Part shown: one piece after another, positions 8,720 through 18,347 of the stretch | Position numbering within the stretch: position 1 is the stretch's first letter | How the letters are laid out: the number at the start of each line of letters is the position of its first letter | Origin: Fervidibacillus halotolerans | GTDB taxonomy: Bacteria > Bacillota > Bacilli > Bacillales > Caldibacillaceae | DNA: 64,000 nucleotides | Assembly (NCBI RefSeq): GCF_026547205.1 | Contig: NZ_CP106877.1 | Location: forward strand, 2,506,771-2,570,770 | Direction: 5' to 3' | Program-made: the position numbers and the translations under genes | Notes under the pieces: generated by a model | Databases searched by the model: none | What the model was told of the DNA's origin: nothing | The model's input: only the letters and a program-made list of their open reading frames with translations

Positions 8720-8740
8720 TGTTATATATATTATATAACA
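8720..8740. promoter_or_regulatory. Palindromic operator of the GntR unit
   Basis: TGTTATATA and TATATAACA form a perfect 9-bp inverted repeat with a 3-nt spacer, 27 bp upstream of the GntR start. It overlaps an AT-rich region likely to contain the -10, which suits repression. Binding by the GntR protein is inferred. Confidence 0.6.
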
Positions 8741-8786
8741 ATATTCATATTTTATCAATCGTTCGTTTTCTCCCTTTCAAAAAAAA

Positions 8787-8821
8787 TAAAGGACGCTCCT
8801 CATTAAGAGAAACATCCTTTT
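8787..8821 (-). terminator. Terminator of the kbl-tdh operon
   Basis: On the minus strand AAAGGATG and CGTCCTTT, with an inner CTC/GAG pairing, form a hairpin followed by ATTTTTTTTG. Confidence 0.7.
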
Positions 8822-8837
8822 CTAATCCCTGGTTCGG

Positions 8838-9791
8838 TCATTTTTGATTGAGTTTTACTTTCAACTTTTCCAACATGTCCTTTGTCATTTTTGATAAATC
8901 GAACTTAGCTTGAAATCCCCATTCTTCTTCAGCTGCGGTTGTATCAAGGGAATTTGGCCAGCTTTCTGCGATTTGCTGTCTAACCGGATCCACATCATAT
9001 TCTAAAATAAATTCAGGAATATGTTTCTTGATTTCCGCTTCAAAGTGTTCCGGTGCCACACTCATCGCTGTCACATTAAATGCATTCCGATGGATGAGTT
9101 TTGCCGGATCTGCCTCCATCAATTGAATAATCGCCTGTATTGCATCGGGCATATACATCATGTCCATATATGTACCTTGTCCAATAAAGGAAGTATATTT
9201 TTTTCGTTTTACCGCTTCATAGTAAATTTCGACTGCATAATCGGTCGTACCACCCCCTGGGGGAGTAACGTAAGAGATCAACCCTGGAAAACGAAGCCCC
9301 CGTGTGTCTACGCCGAATTTTTGAAAATAATAATCACATAGTAATTCCCCTGCTACTTTATTTACCCCGTACATCGTATTCGGCCTTTGAATCGTATCTT
9401 GGGGCGTGTTGTCCTTAGGTGTCGATGGACCAAAGGCACCGATGGAACTCGGGGTGAAAAACTGCAATTGTAATTCCCTTGCCACTTCCAACGCATTGAC
9501 AAGTCCACCCATATTAATATTCCAGGCAAGAAGGGGCTTTTTTTCCGCGGTTGCTGAGAGCAAAGCGGCCAGATGAATCATCGTATCGACCTGATATTTG
9601 TTCGCAATTTCCGCCATTTTTTTGCCATCTAAAACATCAAGCAATTCAAAAGGACCACTTGTTGTTACCTCATTTTCTTCCCTTCGAATATCGGTTGCCA
9701 CCACATTTTCTGCTCCATATTGTTTCCTTAATTCTAAAACCAATTCGGAACCGATTTGTCCGAGGGCTCCCGTAACTAGAATTCGCTTCAT
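8838..9791 (-). CDS. SDR-type L-threonine 3-dehydrogenase (NAD-dependent epimerase fold)
   Basis: This extended short-chain dehydrogenase has the N-terminal NAD-binding [10 protein letters not shown] motif and the catalytic YGVNK (Tyr-x-x-x-Lys). The C-terminal half holds [20 protein letters not shown], a segment characteristic of the epimerase-like threonine dehydrogenases. These oxidise L-threonine to 2-amino-3-ketobutyrate. The partner gene for the next step (kbl) lies directly upstream in the same operon, which makes the assignment firm. I chose the ATG with GGAGGAAAAGGA before it, and the 317-residue length is normal. It is not the zinc-dependent Tdh family. Confidence 0.88.
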   Translation of the reverse strand: MKRILVTGALGQIGSELVLELRKQYGAENVVATDIRREENEVTTSGPFELLDVLDGKKMAEIANKYQVDTMIHLAALLSATAEKKPLLAWNINMGGLVNALEVARELQLQFFTPSSIGAFGPSTPKDNTPQDTIQRPNTMYGVNKVAGELLCDYYFQKFGVDTRGLRFPGLISYVTPPGGGTTDYAVEIYYEAVKRKKYTSFIGQGTYMDMMYMPDAIQAIIQLMEADPAKLIHRNAFNVTAMSVAPEHFEAEIKKHIPEFILEYDVDPVRQQIAESWPNSLDTTAAEEEWGFQAKFDLSKMTKDMLEKLKVKLNQK

Positions 9792-9894
9792 TCCTTTTCC
9801 TCCGTCAGCCTTATATGTTTTCATTTTCAAAGTCACAAATCGATTGTTGCAAAATAACACGTATTCAACTTATATTTTGACGAGTATCGGACCT

Positions 9895-11088
9895 TTAAGA
9901 AATGACACCGAGTTCTTTTCCGACTTTTTCATATATGGAAAGGGCTTGATCGAGCATTTCTTTCGTATGGCTTGCAGTCGGCATATTTCGCACACGACCC
10001 GTTCCCCTCGGTACCGTTGGGAAAACGATCGATTTAGCGTATACACCTTCTTCATACAGCCGCTTACTGAACGTTTGGGTCAATTTCTCATCCCCGATAA
10101 TACAAGGGGTAATCGGTGTTTCACTTTGTCCGATATCATAGCCGAGTTGTTGTAATCCTTTTTTCAAATAATTCCCATTTTCCCATAACCGATCATTTAA
10201 TTCCGTGCTTTCCATCAAAAGTTCAATCGCCTTCGTTGCTGCCGCAGCATCAGCAGGTGTAACAGCCGTAGAGAATAAAAATGGGCGAGAGCGAACTTTT
10301 AACCAGTCGATCAATTCCCGTTTTCCAGCCACATAACCACCGACGACACCGATCGCTTTCGATAGGGTGCCAATTTGGAAATCGACTTCATTTTGAAGGC
10401 CAAAATGTTTAACCGTACCTGCCCCCTTGCCTAGAACCCCAGAACCGTGGGCATCATCGACGTAAACCATTAAATCAAATTCATTTGCAATTTCAACGAT
10501 TTCCGGAAGTTTCGCAATATCCCCATCCATGGAGAAAACCCCGTCTGTAATAACCATTAATTTCTTATAATTTCCAGACTCCTTCGCTTCTTTTGCCTTT
10601 TTGCGCAAGTCGTCCATATCGGAATGATTGAAACGAATAATTTTCGCCTTTGACAATCGGCAACCGTCAATGATGGATGCATGGTTTAATTCATCGGATA
10701 AAATCGCATCGTTTTTATCCATCACCGCTGAAATCGCTGCCATATTACAATTGAAACCGGATTGATAGGAAATCGCCGCTTCCGTTCCTTTAAATTTTGC
10801 AATCGTCTCTTCTAATTTGACGTGAATATCCAATGTACCATTAATTGTTCGAACAGCACCCGCACCTACGCCGTATCGATCGATAGCCTCTTTTGCAACT
10901 GCCTTTAATCGTTCATCCGTAGCCAATCCTAAATAATTGTTAGATGATAGATTGATTAATTCTTTTCCTTGAATACGAATGACCGGTCCATTCGCACTTT
11001 CCAAAGGATCAATTTCATTATACAGACCCCGATCTTTTAAATCCTGTAAATTTTCTGTAAGGAAGGATTGCAAAGTGTTACTCGACAT
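9895..11088 (-). CDS. kbl: Glycine C-acetyltransferase (2-amino-3-ketobutyrate CoA ligase)
   Basis: This PLP-dependent alpha-oxoamine synthase cleaves 2-amino-3-ketobutyrate with CoA into glycine and acetyl-CoA. Visible landmarks are [18 protein letters not shown], the [15 protein letters not shown] segment, [12 protein letters not shown] and the PLP-lysine motif [14 protein letters not shown]. The length of 397 residues is typical. The start codon follows AGGAGGTATGTGGA. It is the first gene of a two-gene threonine catabolism operon, with the dehydrogenase 103 bp downstream. Confidence 0.93.
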   Translation of the reverse strand: MSSNTLQSFLTENLQDLKDRGLYNEIDPLESANGPVIRIQGKELINLSSNNYLGLATDERLKAVAKEAIDRYGVGAGAVRTINGTLDIHVKLEETIAKFKGTEAAISYQSGFNCNMAAISAVMDKNDAILSDELNHASIIDGCRLSKAKIIRFNHSDMDDLRKKAKEAKESGNYKKLMVITDGVFSMDGDIAKLPEIVEIANEFDLMVYVDDAHGSGVLGKGAGTVKHFGLQNEVDFQIGTLSKAIGVVGGYVAGKRELIDWLKVRSRPFLFSTAVTPADAAAATKAIELLMESTELNDRLWENGNYLKKGLQQLGYDIGQSETPITPCIIGDEKLTQTFSKRLYEEGVYAKSIVFPTVPRGTGRVRNMPTASHTKEMLDQALSIYEKVGKELGVIS

Positions 11089-11335
11089 TCCACATACCTC
11101 CTATGGCTTTATTATTTACGAAATGATTATTTCGACATTCCTCTTCGTGGATTATAATTATTGTACCATATTCGAAATTAGATAGGAAAATGGACTCGTG
11201 ATTTACTTAGAATAAAAGGTTCTCCTATTTGTAAGCAACATCCCGCAAAAAAACAGCCATATATCGTATAATAAACTTGAAAAATTGCTTTTGTTACGAA
11301 TAATCAATTTTTCTAATGTAAAAGGGGGATAAGGA

Positions 11336-11986
11336 ATGGTTTCCCACTCCATTCAGGGGATTTTAAACACCTTTACGGAACTTTTACCAAAGGAAACATC
11401 AATTGCTATTGCTAATCAAAAAAATTTCATCTATTATCAGCCGAGCGATGTCATTGATTTACACATCGAACCTGGAGATGAAATTAAAAAGGGGTCGGCA
11501 ACGTATCAAGCTCTTTTACTCAAACGAAAAATTTTTACGCTTATTGATGAGTCGGTTTTCGGTACTTCCTATTATGGTCTGTCTGTTCCTATCTTGAACA
11601 AAGGAAAACCAAATGTCATCATTACGGCTATTTTACCGGTTATGCGGAAGCTATCCCTCCCACATTTTTTAACGATAAAAAATGATGATCGATGGTTTCC
11701 TGTTTCAATGGATAAAATCCTTTATTTGGAAGCAGAAAACCGAAAGGCAAAAGTTGTTACCAATGATTTAAAGGGATTCCATAAATACAGTTTATCGATC
11801 TTGGAAACCTTTTTACCAACGGACAAGTTCATTCGCTGTCACCGATCGTTCATTGTGAACATTAATCAAATACAGGAAATTCAACCGGATTTTCACTCTA
11901 CCTTTTTACTTATTATGAACAATGGCGACCGGGTACCTGTTAGCCAAAAATATGCTAGTTCCTTTCGAAGACATTTAATGTTTTAA
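11336..11986 (+). CDS. LytTR-type DNA-binding regulator
   Basis: The C-terminal ~100 residues form a LytTR DNA-binding domain (VSMDKILYLEAENRKAKVVT, FIRCHRSFIVNINQIQEI, VPVSQKYASSFR). The N-terminal ~105 residues are not a receiver domain and look like a small-molecule or PAS-like sensing module (SIAIANQKNFIYYQPSDVI). The ATG is preceded by AAGGGGGATAAGGA. It lies directly upstream of the CoA-transferase gene and may control it. The combination of an unclassified sensory part with LytTR is less common than the response-regulator form. Confidence 0.8.
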   Translation: MVSHSIQGILNTFTELLPKETSIAIANQKNFIYYQPSDVIDLHIEPGDEIKKGSATYQALLLKRKIFTLIDESVFGTSYYGLSVPILNKGKPNVIITAILPVMRKLSLPHFLTIKNDDRWFPVSMDKILYLEAENRKAKVVTNDLKGFHKYSLSILETFLPTDKFIRCHRSFIVNINQIQEIQPDFHSTFLLIMNNGDRVPVSQKYASSFRRHLMF

Positions 11987-12119
11987 AAACCACCTATTTA
12001 TGTCTTAGTTATCTTTTTTACTATATTAATGCGTAATTTTGTGTTTTGTTCGATTTTTGCAGATTCCCCTCTTTTTTTCTGCTATGATTCGTACAAACTA
12101 TGCAAAAGAGGGGATTTGC

Positions 12120-13634
12120 GTGGAGAAAAAAGTGTTAGATGCATTACCGAAAGCGCTTCACGGGAAAATTGTTTCTGCAATGGAAGCGACATCATGGATT
12201 GAAGATGGTATGACATTGGGGTTAAGCGGTTTTACACGGGCAGGAGACGCAAAGGCAGTTCCTCTTGCTTTAGTCGAACGGGCAAAATCTAATCCTTTAA
12301 AAGTAAACGTTTACACTGGAGCTTCTCTAGGTTCCGATGTGGATAAATTAATGGCGGAACACGGATTAGTGTTAAAAAGATTGCCCTTCCAAGCAGATGC
12401 TACGATGCGGAAACGAATTAACAAAGGGGAAATGCTCTTTGTCGACCAACATTTATCCCATACAGCCGAATTGATTCGTGCTGATATTTTGGAAACAATC
12501 GACTATGCCATTATTGAAGCCATTTCCGTAACCGAAGACGGGTTGATTATACCAACAACTTCGGTAGGAAACTCGCCTATTTTCGTCGAAAAAGCGGAAA
12601 ATGTGATTATCGAATTAAATACTGCCCATCCGTCCGAATTGGCAGGTGTTCACGATATTTATGAATTAGGAAAACAAGGGGAAAGAAGTTGGGTACCACT
12701 GACAAAAGGAAACGATCGCATCGGGACACCTGGAATTCCAGTAGACTTAAATAAAATAAAAGGAGTCGTAATTACGGATTTACCGGATTCCCCGTCAACC
12801 ATTGTTCCACCTGATGATGAAACACAAAAAATTGCGGACCATTTAATAGAGTTTTTACGCAAAGAAATTGAGTCGGGCAGATTGACAGAACGATTGGCTC
12901 CACTCCAATCGGGAATCGGTTCCGTTGCCAACGCTGTATTACACGGTTTGTTAGTTTCGGAGTTTTCCGATTTAGAAATTTATTCCGAAGTATTACAAGA
13001 TGCAGTCTTTGATTTAATTGACGCTGGGAAAGTGAAATTTGCTTCTGGATGTTCCATTACGTTGTCGGAAGAAAAGGCAAACCAAGTATATAGTAACTTT
13101 GATAAGTATCGAGATCAGTTAGTACTTAGACCACAAGAAATATCCAATTTACCGGAAATCATCCGACGTCTCGGTTTAATCGCTATTAATACCGCCTTGG
13201 AAGTTGATATATACGGAAATGTTAACTCAACCCACGTCCTCGGTACGAATATGATGAATGGAATTGGTGGGTCAGGTGACTTTGCAAGAAACGCCCGTCT
13301 TTCTATCTTCGTTACAAAATCGATTGCAAAGGACGGGAAAATTTCAAGTATCGTTCCGTTTGTATCCCATGTAGACCATACGGAACACGATGTTGACGTG
13401 ATCGTAACGGAACAAGGTTATGTAGATTTGCGTGGTTTAGCCCCGAGGGAACGAGCACCATTGATTATCGAAAAACTTGCCCATCCGATGTATAAACAAC
13501 AATTACTCGATTATTATCAAGAGGCTTTGGCCAATGGAGGTCAAACACCTCATAATTTAGAAAAGGCATTTTCGTTCCATTTGAATTATGCAAAAAATGG
13601 AACCATGTTAGAAAAAATGTTACAAATGGCTTAA
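12120..13634 (+). CDS. Acetyl-CoA hydrolase/CoA-transferase family (succinate:acetate type)
   Basis: This 504-residue member of the Cat1/Ach1 class I CoA-transferases moves CoA between succinate or a related acid and acetate through a glutamyl-CoA intermediate. The C-terminal half carries the family's GTNMMNGIGGSGDFARNARL and VTEQGYVDLRGLAPRER motifs, and SVTEDGLIIPTTSVGNSP lies in the N-terminal half. I took the GTG at 12120 with AAGAGGGG 6 nt upstream; the ~27 codons before it are not conserved-looking. It sits between a LytTR regulator and a terminator. Exact acyl preference is uncertain. Confidence 0.87.
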   Translation: MEKKVLDALPKALHGKIVSAMEATSWIEDGMTLGLSGFTRAGDAKAVPLALVERAKSNPLKVNVYTGASLGSDVDKLMAEHGLVLKRLPFQADATMRKRINKGEMLFVDQHLSHTAELIRADILETIDYAIIEAISVTEDGLIIPTTSVGNSPIFVEKAENVIIELNTAHPSELAGVHDIYELGKQGERSWVPLTKGNDRIGTPGIPVDLNKIKGVVITDLPDSPSTIVPPDDETQKIADHLIEFLRKEIESGRLTERLAPLQSGIGSVANAVLHGLLVSEFSDLEIYSEVLQDAVFDLIDAGKVKFASGCSITLSEEKANQVYSNFDKYRDQLVLRPQEISNLPEIIRRLGLIAINTALEVDIYGNVNSTHVLGTNMMNGIGGSGDFARNARLSIFVTKSIAKDGKISSIVPFVSHVDHTEHDVDVIVTEQGYVDLRGLAPRERAPLIIEKLAHPMYKQQLLDYYQEALANGGQTPHNLEKAFSFHLNYAKNGTMLEKMLQMA

Positions 13635-13660
13635 CGATTTCATTGATTATTGCTGCCATC

Positions 13661-13699
13661 CTCCTTACCCTTTTTTCAAAGGTCGTAAGGAGTTTTTTT
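13661..13699 (+). terminator. Terminator after the CoA-transferase gene
   Basis: CTCCTTAC and GTAAGGAG form an 8-bp stem followed by TTTTTTT. Confidence 0.88.
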
Positions 13700-13790
13700 A
13701 TAGGTGATTTTTCTTATTCATGGTATGATGGAAACGTATACGGTTTATAAAAACCAATCTTTCATATGAGAAAACATGGTGGTGAAGGCT

Positions 13791-13973
13791 TTGACTAGGG
13801 AAGAAATTTTCCAGAGGATTGAGGAATTGAAAAGCGATTACGTTCGTATTCAAGCTGATGTAGAAAAGGCAACAGCTGTCGGGGGATCCATAGGTCAAGG
13901 AGAAAAGGTTTTGCAAAATATCGAAGAAGAGTTGAGAAAGCTTCGGAAAATGCTTGATGTTTCGTACGAATAG
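13791..13973 (+). CDS. SE1832-like small coiled-coil protein
   Basis: This 60-residue, charged, helical protein (TREEIFQRIEELKSDYVRIQ, then EEELRKLRKMLDV) resembles the SE1832 family of short uncharacterised Bacillales proteins. The TTG at 13791 has GGTGGTG 6 nt upstream. An ATG at 13776 would add five residues but lacks a ribosome site. The gene is followed at once by a terminator, so it is a real independent unit. Function is unknown. Confidence 0.65.
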   Translation: MTREEIFQRIEELKSDYVRIQADVEKATAVGGSIGQGEKVLQNIEEELRKLRKMLDVSYE

Positions 13974-14032
13974 GATGGTCTCTTCAATCGTGGCACCGGT
14001 TATCGGTCCTGACGATGGACCATCCTTTTTTA
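13972..14032 (+). terminator. Terminator after the small coiled-coil protein gene
   Basis: AGGATGGTC and GACCATCCT pair across a 37-nt loop that may fold further, followed by TTTTTT. Confidence 0.75.
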
Positions 14033-14046
14033 TATCGATTTATGAT

Positions 14047-15375
14047 TTATTCCTCCAATTGTGGATCCTTTTTCTTTTCTAATTTCGTAATTAAAATTTT
14101 ATCTACTCGAACATGATCCATATCGACCACTTCTAATTTTAAATCTTCAATTTCTACTGTATCGTTTACTTTCGGGATGTCACCAATTTGCATCGTTATA
14201 AATCCACCGAGAGTATGGAAATTATTCCCACCTCGCAAAAATGGTACATCCTCCAAATCAAAGTATCGACGGAAAGTATCGACGGAAATAAGACCATCGG
14301 CTAACCATGAATTGTCATCCCGTTGAACAATTTTCGGTTCTGTATGATCTTCCTTTAAAGGCATATCGCCGACAATATTTTCCATAAAGTCGTGGAGCGT
14401 AACAAAACCTTCGATTCCACCGTATTCATCGATCACAATTGCTTCATGTTGACCGGATTTTTTTAATGCTTCAAGAGCTTGGAACACTTTCATCGGCTCT
14501 GGGAGGACAAGGGTGTCTTCGATACATTCTTCCAATACAATCGGTTCCTTTGCCAATAGTTTCGGGAGAACGTTTTTTGTATGAATCACTCCAACAAAAT
14601 CGTCTAAACTCCCTCGAGCTACCGGAAACTTTGAGTGAACACTTTTTGCTATTGTTTTTAAATTTTCCTCCAGCGGTTTTTCCAAATCGATCCAAACGAT
14701 TTGAGTTCTCGGGGTTAAAATATCCCCGAGCCGTTTATCTCCCATATAAAATACTTGTTCTACTATTTCGTGTTCAATTTCTTCTACGACACCGCTGTAA
14801 ACACCTTGTTCAATTAATTGGGTAATTTCTTCCTCCGTTATAGCCGGCCGACTCGATTGTTTCACTCCGAGAAGTTTTAAAAGAGATTCCGTTGATTTAC
14901 TTAAAATCCAAATTAGAGGCTTTCCAACTTTCGAAAAAAAATACATCGGCTTGGCTACTATACAAGCCATCTTTTCCGGATTGGACATACCGATTCTCTT
15001 CGGTACAAGTTCTCCAATAACGAGGGACAAAAAGGTACTCAGACCAACGACAATAATGATACTAAATTCGTAGGAAAAGGGAGAAAGAACTGAAATCTGT
15101 TCCACGTATTCGGATAATTGATTGGCAATTTTCGCTCCTCCAAAGGCCCCTGTCACAACACCGATCAATGTGATTCCTATTTGAATCGTTGATAGCAACT
15201 GGTTTGGATTATTTGCCAATTTTAGTGCATAGTCGGCATTTCGATTTCCCTTTTCCTTTAAAATTTCCAGCCTTCCCTTTTTCGATGTCACTATCGCAAT
15301 TTCGGTCATCGCAAAAATACCATTTGCAATAATTAATATGAAAACGATCAAAATTGAAGTCCAAAGACTGTCCAA
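14047..15375 (-). CDS. CNNM/CBS-domain membrane protein (hemolysin C / CorC-like)
   Basis: This 442-residue protein has an N-terminal DUF21 transmembrane domain with four helices (residues 1-~190), a pair of CBS domains (~215-340; DILTPRTQIVWIDLEKPLEE and DEYGGIEGFVTLHDFMENIV) and a C-terminal CorC_HlyC domain (SWLADGLISVDTFRRYFDLE). Family members act in magnesium or other divalent cation export or homeostasis, as B. subtilis YhdP does. The TTG start is supported by AAGGAATGGTG upstream; no better ATG is in frame. It is monocistronic, with no regulator visible. Confidence 0.88.
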   Translation of the reverse strand: MDSLWTSILIVFILIIANGIFAMTEIAIVTSKKGRLEILKEKGNRNADYALKLANNPNQLLSTIQIGITLIGVVTGAFGGAKIANQLSEYVEQISVLSPFSYEFSIIIVVGLSTFLSLVIGELVPKRIGMSNPEKMACIVAKPMYFFSKVGKPLIWILSKSTESLLKLLGVKQSSRPAITEEEITQLIEQGVYSGVVEEIEHEIVEQVFYMGDKRLGDILTPRTQIVWIDLEKPLEENLKTIAKSVHSKFPVARGSLDDFVGVIHTKNVLPKLLAKEPIVLEECIEDTLVLPEPMKVFQALEALKKSGQHEAIVIDEYGGIEGFVTLHDFMENIVGDMPLKEDHTEPKIVQRDDNSWLADGLISVDTFRRYFDLEDVPFLRGGNNFHTLGGFITMQIGDIPKVNDTVEIEDLKLEVVDMDHVRVDKILITKLEKKKDPQLEE

Positions 15376-15717
15376 AATGTTTTCACCATTCCTTACCTTT
15401 CAATATTTAAGGTTTCCCATTTTCTTCTATTGTATCATATAAAAATGACCTGTTTTTTTAGTCTGTACTAAGATTTACAATTCGTTCAATTTTTTACAAA
15501 CCCTTCCTTTTCTTATTTTAGCCTGATCCATAAACGTATATGTTATTTTCCCATCAATCGGGTGAAATTATCACTGAAAATCAATTTTTTGTGAATTTTT
15601 ACACTTTTAATAGGAAATAACGATGTTTTTGTCGAATAATAGAAAAGAGAAGAGAATATATTTTCGGAAGGAGGAAGGGCTTTTACGCAGCTTTGATCCA
15701 ACATAGGCCCGCAAAAT

Positions 15718-16143
15718 ATGAAAAATACGATTCTCGTTCCTGTTGATGATTCTAGTCACTCTTACCGCGCCCTTGATTTCGCCATAAAATTAGCGGAATG
15801 TAACAACTTTTCCATCGCCATCTTAAATGTTCAGCCGAATATCCATACACCGAGTACCGAACGATTTCTATTAAAAGAAGAAGTCGATACTTACTTAAAA
15901 GAAATGGGTATGGAAGTTTTAAATCGGGCTAAAGAATATATTAAGGAAAGAAATGTTGAAATCAAAGTATTTATTCGCATCGGTTCCCCAAAAATCGAAA
16001 TTATCAAACTCGCTAATGAGTTGAACGCCTGTTGCATCGTGATCGGCTCCCGTGGATTAGGTCCGTTAAAAGGAGCCGTTTTAGGCAGTGTTAGCTACGG
16101 GGTTCTTCATGATGCCCCTTGCCCAGTCACAATCGTCCCATAA
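15718..16143 (+). CDS. Universal stress protein UspA family
   Basis: This 141-residue single UspA domain has the ATP-binding signature GSRGLGPLKGAVLGSVS near the C-terminus (G-2x-G-9x-G-S/T pattern) and the N-terminal ILVPVDDSSHS strand-loop. It is therefore likely an ATP-binding Usp. The translation start is odd: a strong GGAAGGAGGAAGGG lies about 40 nt upstream of the only usable ATG, and an in-frame stop separates them. A strong terminator follows the gene. Confidence 0.9.
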   Translation: MKNTILVPVDDSSHSYRALDFAIKLAECNNFSIAILNVQPNIHTPSTERFLLKEEVDTYLKEMGMEVLNRAKEYIKERNVEIKVFIRIGSPKIEIIKLANELNACCIVIGSRGLGPLKGAVLGSVSYGVLHDAPCPVTIVP

Positions 16144-16153
16144 AAAAATTTCC

Positions 16154-16186
16154 GCAACAACCAATTGGCAGGTTGTTGCTTTTTTC
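16154..16186 (+). terminator. Terminator after the uspA-like gene
   Basis: GCAACAACC and GGTTGTTGC form a perfect 9-bp stem with an 8-nt loop and a T7 tract. Confidence 0.92.
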
Positions 16187-16210
16187 ATTTGAATCGATGT
16201 CCTTTTTTCA

Positions 16211-16245
16211 AAATAAAACTCTCCAGGCACATCGCCTAAAGAGAG
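16211..16245 (-). terminator. Terminator of the peptide ABC transporter operon
   Basis: On the minus strand CTCTC TTTAGGCG and its partner GCCTGGAGAG pair and are followed by TTTTATTT. Confidence 0.75.
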
Positions 16246-16258
16246 CATTTTGTTTGAA

Positions 16259-17155
16259 TCACGTTTTCATTTTCGGATCTAATGCATCCCGGAGACCGTC
16301 ACCGAGCAAGTTAAATCCTAAAACGGTGAGTATGATCGCCAATCCTGGAAAAATCATCATCCAAGGAGCGTTAATGAAATAGGCTTGTGAGTCGGCTAAC
16401 ATCCTACCCCATTCTGGTTTTGGTGACCTTGCGCCTAAACCAAGGAACCCTAGCGCTGCCGCTTCAATAATTGCCGTGGCAATCGCCAATGTCCCTTGTA
16501 CAATAATCGGTGGCATACTATTCGGTAAAATATGGTGAAATAATATGCGGGTATCTTTCATACCAATCGATTTGGCTGCTAATATGAATTCTTCTTCTTT
16601 TACACTTAATACCTTCGAACGGATCAACCGTCCGAAAGTTGGAATATTAATGATGGCGATGGCAATTAATGCGTTTTGTAATGACGGTCCTAAAACCGCG
16701 ACAATTCCAATCGCTAAAAGAATACTTGGAAATGCTAACATAATATCGAAAATACGAGAAATAACCCCATCCACGATTCCGCGATAATACCCGGCTAAAA
16801 TGCCTAAAAAACTCCCAACGATGATGGAACCCATAACCGAGAAAAAGCCGACAGATAAGGAAATTCTCGCCCCGTGAACCACCCGTGAAAATATATCCCG
16901 ACCGAAGTCATCGGTACCAAACCAATATTCAGCAGAGGGGGGTTGAAGCCTTGCCTCTGTCAACTTTTGATCATCGATTCCTTCCGGTACGACAAACGGC
17001 CCAATAATCGCCAAAAGGATAAAAAATGTAACGATTCCACCACCGACCAATGCTAATTTATTTTTTCGGAAGGTTCGCCACGCTTCCTTCCAAGGTGAAA
17101 TTACTTGTTCTTCTTCTAAATTGACTTCCATTTTATCCGTTGAAATATCTGCCAC
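16259..17155 (-). CDS. Oligo/dipeptide ABC transporter permease (DppC/OppC type)
   Basis: This inner-membrane permease of a peptide (PepT-class) ABC importer has an N-terminal cytoplasmic tail, one helix and the family's YWFGTDDFGRDIFSRVVHGA segment. Five further helices follow, with the EAA coupling loop around EEFILAAKSIGMKDTRILFH. It is the last gene of the five-gene operon dppD-dppF-binding protein-dppB-dppC. I prefer the GTG at 17155, which has AGGTAGGTG 6 nt upstream; another GTG at 17164 overlaps that site. Substrate (di- or oligopeptide, or another ligand) is not decided. Confidence 0.87.
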   Translation of the reverse strand: MADISTDKMEVNLEEEQVISPWKEAWRTFRKNKLALVGGGIVTFFILLAIIGPFVVPEGIDDQKLTEARLQPPSAEYWFGTDDFGRDIFSRVVHGARISLSVGFFSVMGSIIVGSFLGILAGYYRGIVDGVISRIFDIMLAFPSILLAIGIVAVLGPSLQNALIAIAIINIPTFGRLIRSKVLSVKEEEFILAAKSIGMKDTRILFHHILPNSMPPIIVQGTLAIATAIIEAAALGFLGLGARSPKPEWGRMLADSQAYFINAPWMMIFPGLAIILTVLGFNLLGDGLRDALDPKMKT

Positions 17156-17210
17156 ATCTTTCACCTACCTGTTGCGAATGAATCGAAATTACCGTAAAAG
17201 CTTTTTCGCC

Positions 17211-18215
17211 TTATCGATATTTAATTCGCGGGTCGATGATCGCATAGAGAATATCGACAATTAAGTTGATCAAGACGAAAAATAAAGCAATGATTAGTAT
17301 ACTTGACTGTACAACCGGATAATCCCGATAATTAATCGCATCGTAAATATATCGACCGATTCCTGGCCAACTAAAGATCGTTTCTGTTAAAATTGCACCG
17401 CCGAGCAATAGACCGAGTTGTAAACCGATTACAGTCAAAATCGGAATGGAGGCATTTTTTAAAGAATGTTTATACACGACCCAGAACATCTTCATACCCT
17501 TTGCCTTTGCTGTTCGGATATAATCCGTTCTCATTACCTCGAGCATACTCGATCGGGTAATACGGGCAATAATCGCCATTGGGATTGTTGCAAGGGCGAC
17601 TGCAGGCAAAACTAAATGTCTAATCACCTCGACGAGTTTTTCCGTATCCCCTTGAATAATCGTGTCAATTATATATAGATGGGTAATTGGTTCAACCGGA
17701 TTACGAACATTATCCCGTCCACCTGTTGGGAACCAATCGAGATTCACTGCAAAAATCCACTGTTCCAATAATCCGAGCCAAAAAATTGGCATGGATACAC
17801 CAATTAATGCAAGCAACATCAATGCATAATCAAACCAAGAATTTTGAAACCATGCGCTAATAATTCCAGCATTTACACCGATAAAAACAGCAATAAGCAT
17901 AGCAACGAGGGCTAATTCAATCGTTCCCGCCAAATAGGGCCAAATTTGTTCTGAAATGGGGGAATCGGTCCGTATCGAGTCCCCTAAATCACCTGTCAAC
18001 AGTCCTCCTAAGTATTTGAAATATTGGACATACCACGGTTGATCTAGACCTAATTTTTTATTTAAAGCTTCGATTGATTCTTCCGTTGCTGCTTGTCCTA
18101 ATATAATATGGGCAGGATTTCCCGGAATCGCCCGAATCATTAAAAAAACGATTAATGTAAGCCCTAGTAAGACTGGAATCAATGTAAGTAAACGTCTAAT
18201 TATATAGGCATACAT
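17211..18215 (-). CDS. Oligo/dipeptide ABC transporter permease (DppB/OppB type)
   Basis: This 334-residue permease with six helices starts MYAYIIRRLLTLIPVLLGL. It includes the RAIPGNPAHIILGQAAT periplasmic-side loop typical of DppB and the EAA loop TDYIRTAKAKGMKMFWVVYK. It ends with FSWPGIGRYIYDAINYRDYP. It lies 55 bp upstream of the DppC-type gene and 132 bp downstream of the binding protein. The ATG follows AAGAAGGGATC. Confidence 0.88.
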   Translation of the reverse strand: MYAYIIRRLLTLIPVLLGLTLIVFLMIRAIPGNPAHIILGQAATEESIEALNKKLGLDQPWYVQYFKYLGGLLTGDLGDSIRTDSPISEQIWPYLAGTIELALVAMLIAVFIGVNAGIISAWFQNSWFDYALMLLALIGVSMPIFWLGLLEQWIFAVNLDWFPTGGRDNVRNPVEPITHLYIIDTIIQGDTEKLVEVIRHLVLPAVALATIPMAIIARITRSSMLEVMRTDYIRTAKAKGMKMFWVVYKHSLKNASIPILTVIGLQLGLLLGGAILTETIFSWPGIGRYIYDAINYRDYPVVQSSILIIALFFVLINLIVDILYAIIDPRIKYR

Positions 18216-18307
18216 TTCCGATCCCTTCTTTCAAAGCAAATTCACTTGCTGTATATTTACTATAACCGTAAAACGTACGCATATTTGAATGAAAAAAGAA
18301 CGATAGA

Positions 18308-18335
18308 GGAAGAAGGGAGCGATTTGCCCCCTTCC
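18308..18335 (-). terminator. Intra-operon hairpin after the binding-protein gene
   Basis: On the minus strand GGAAGGGGGC and GCTCCCTTC pair around AAATC, with only a weak T-rich tail. It may partly attenuate transcription into the permease genes, which would raise binding-protein levels. Confidence 0.45.
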
Positions 18336-18347
18336 TGAAATTATCCG

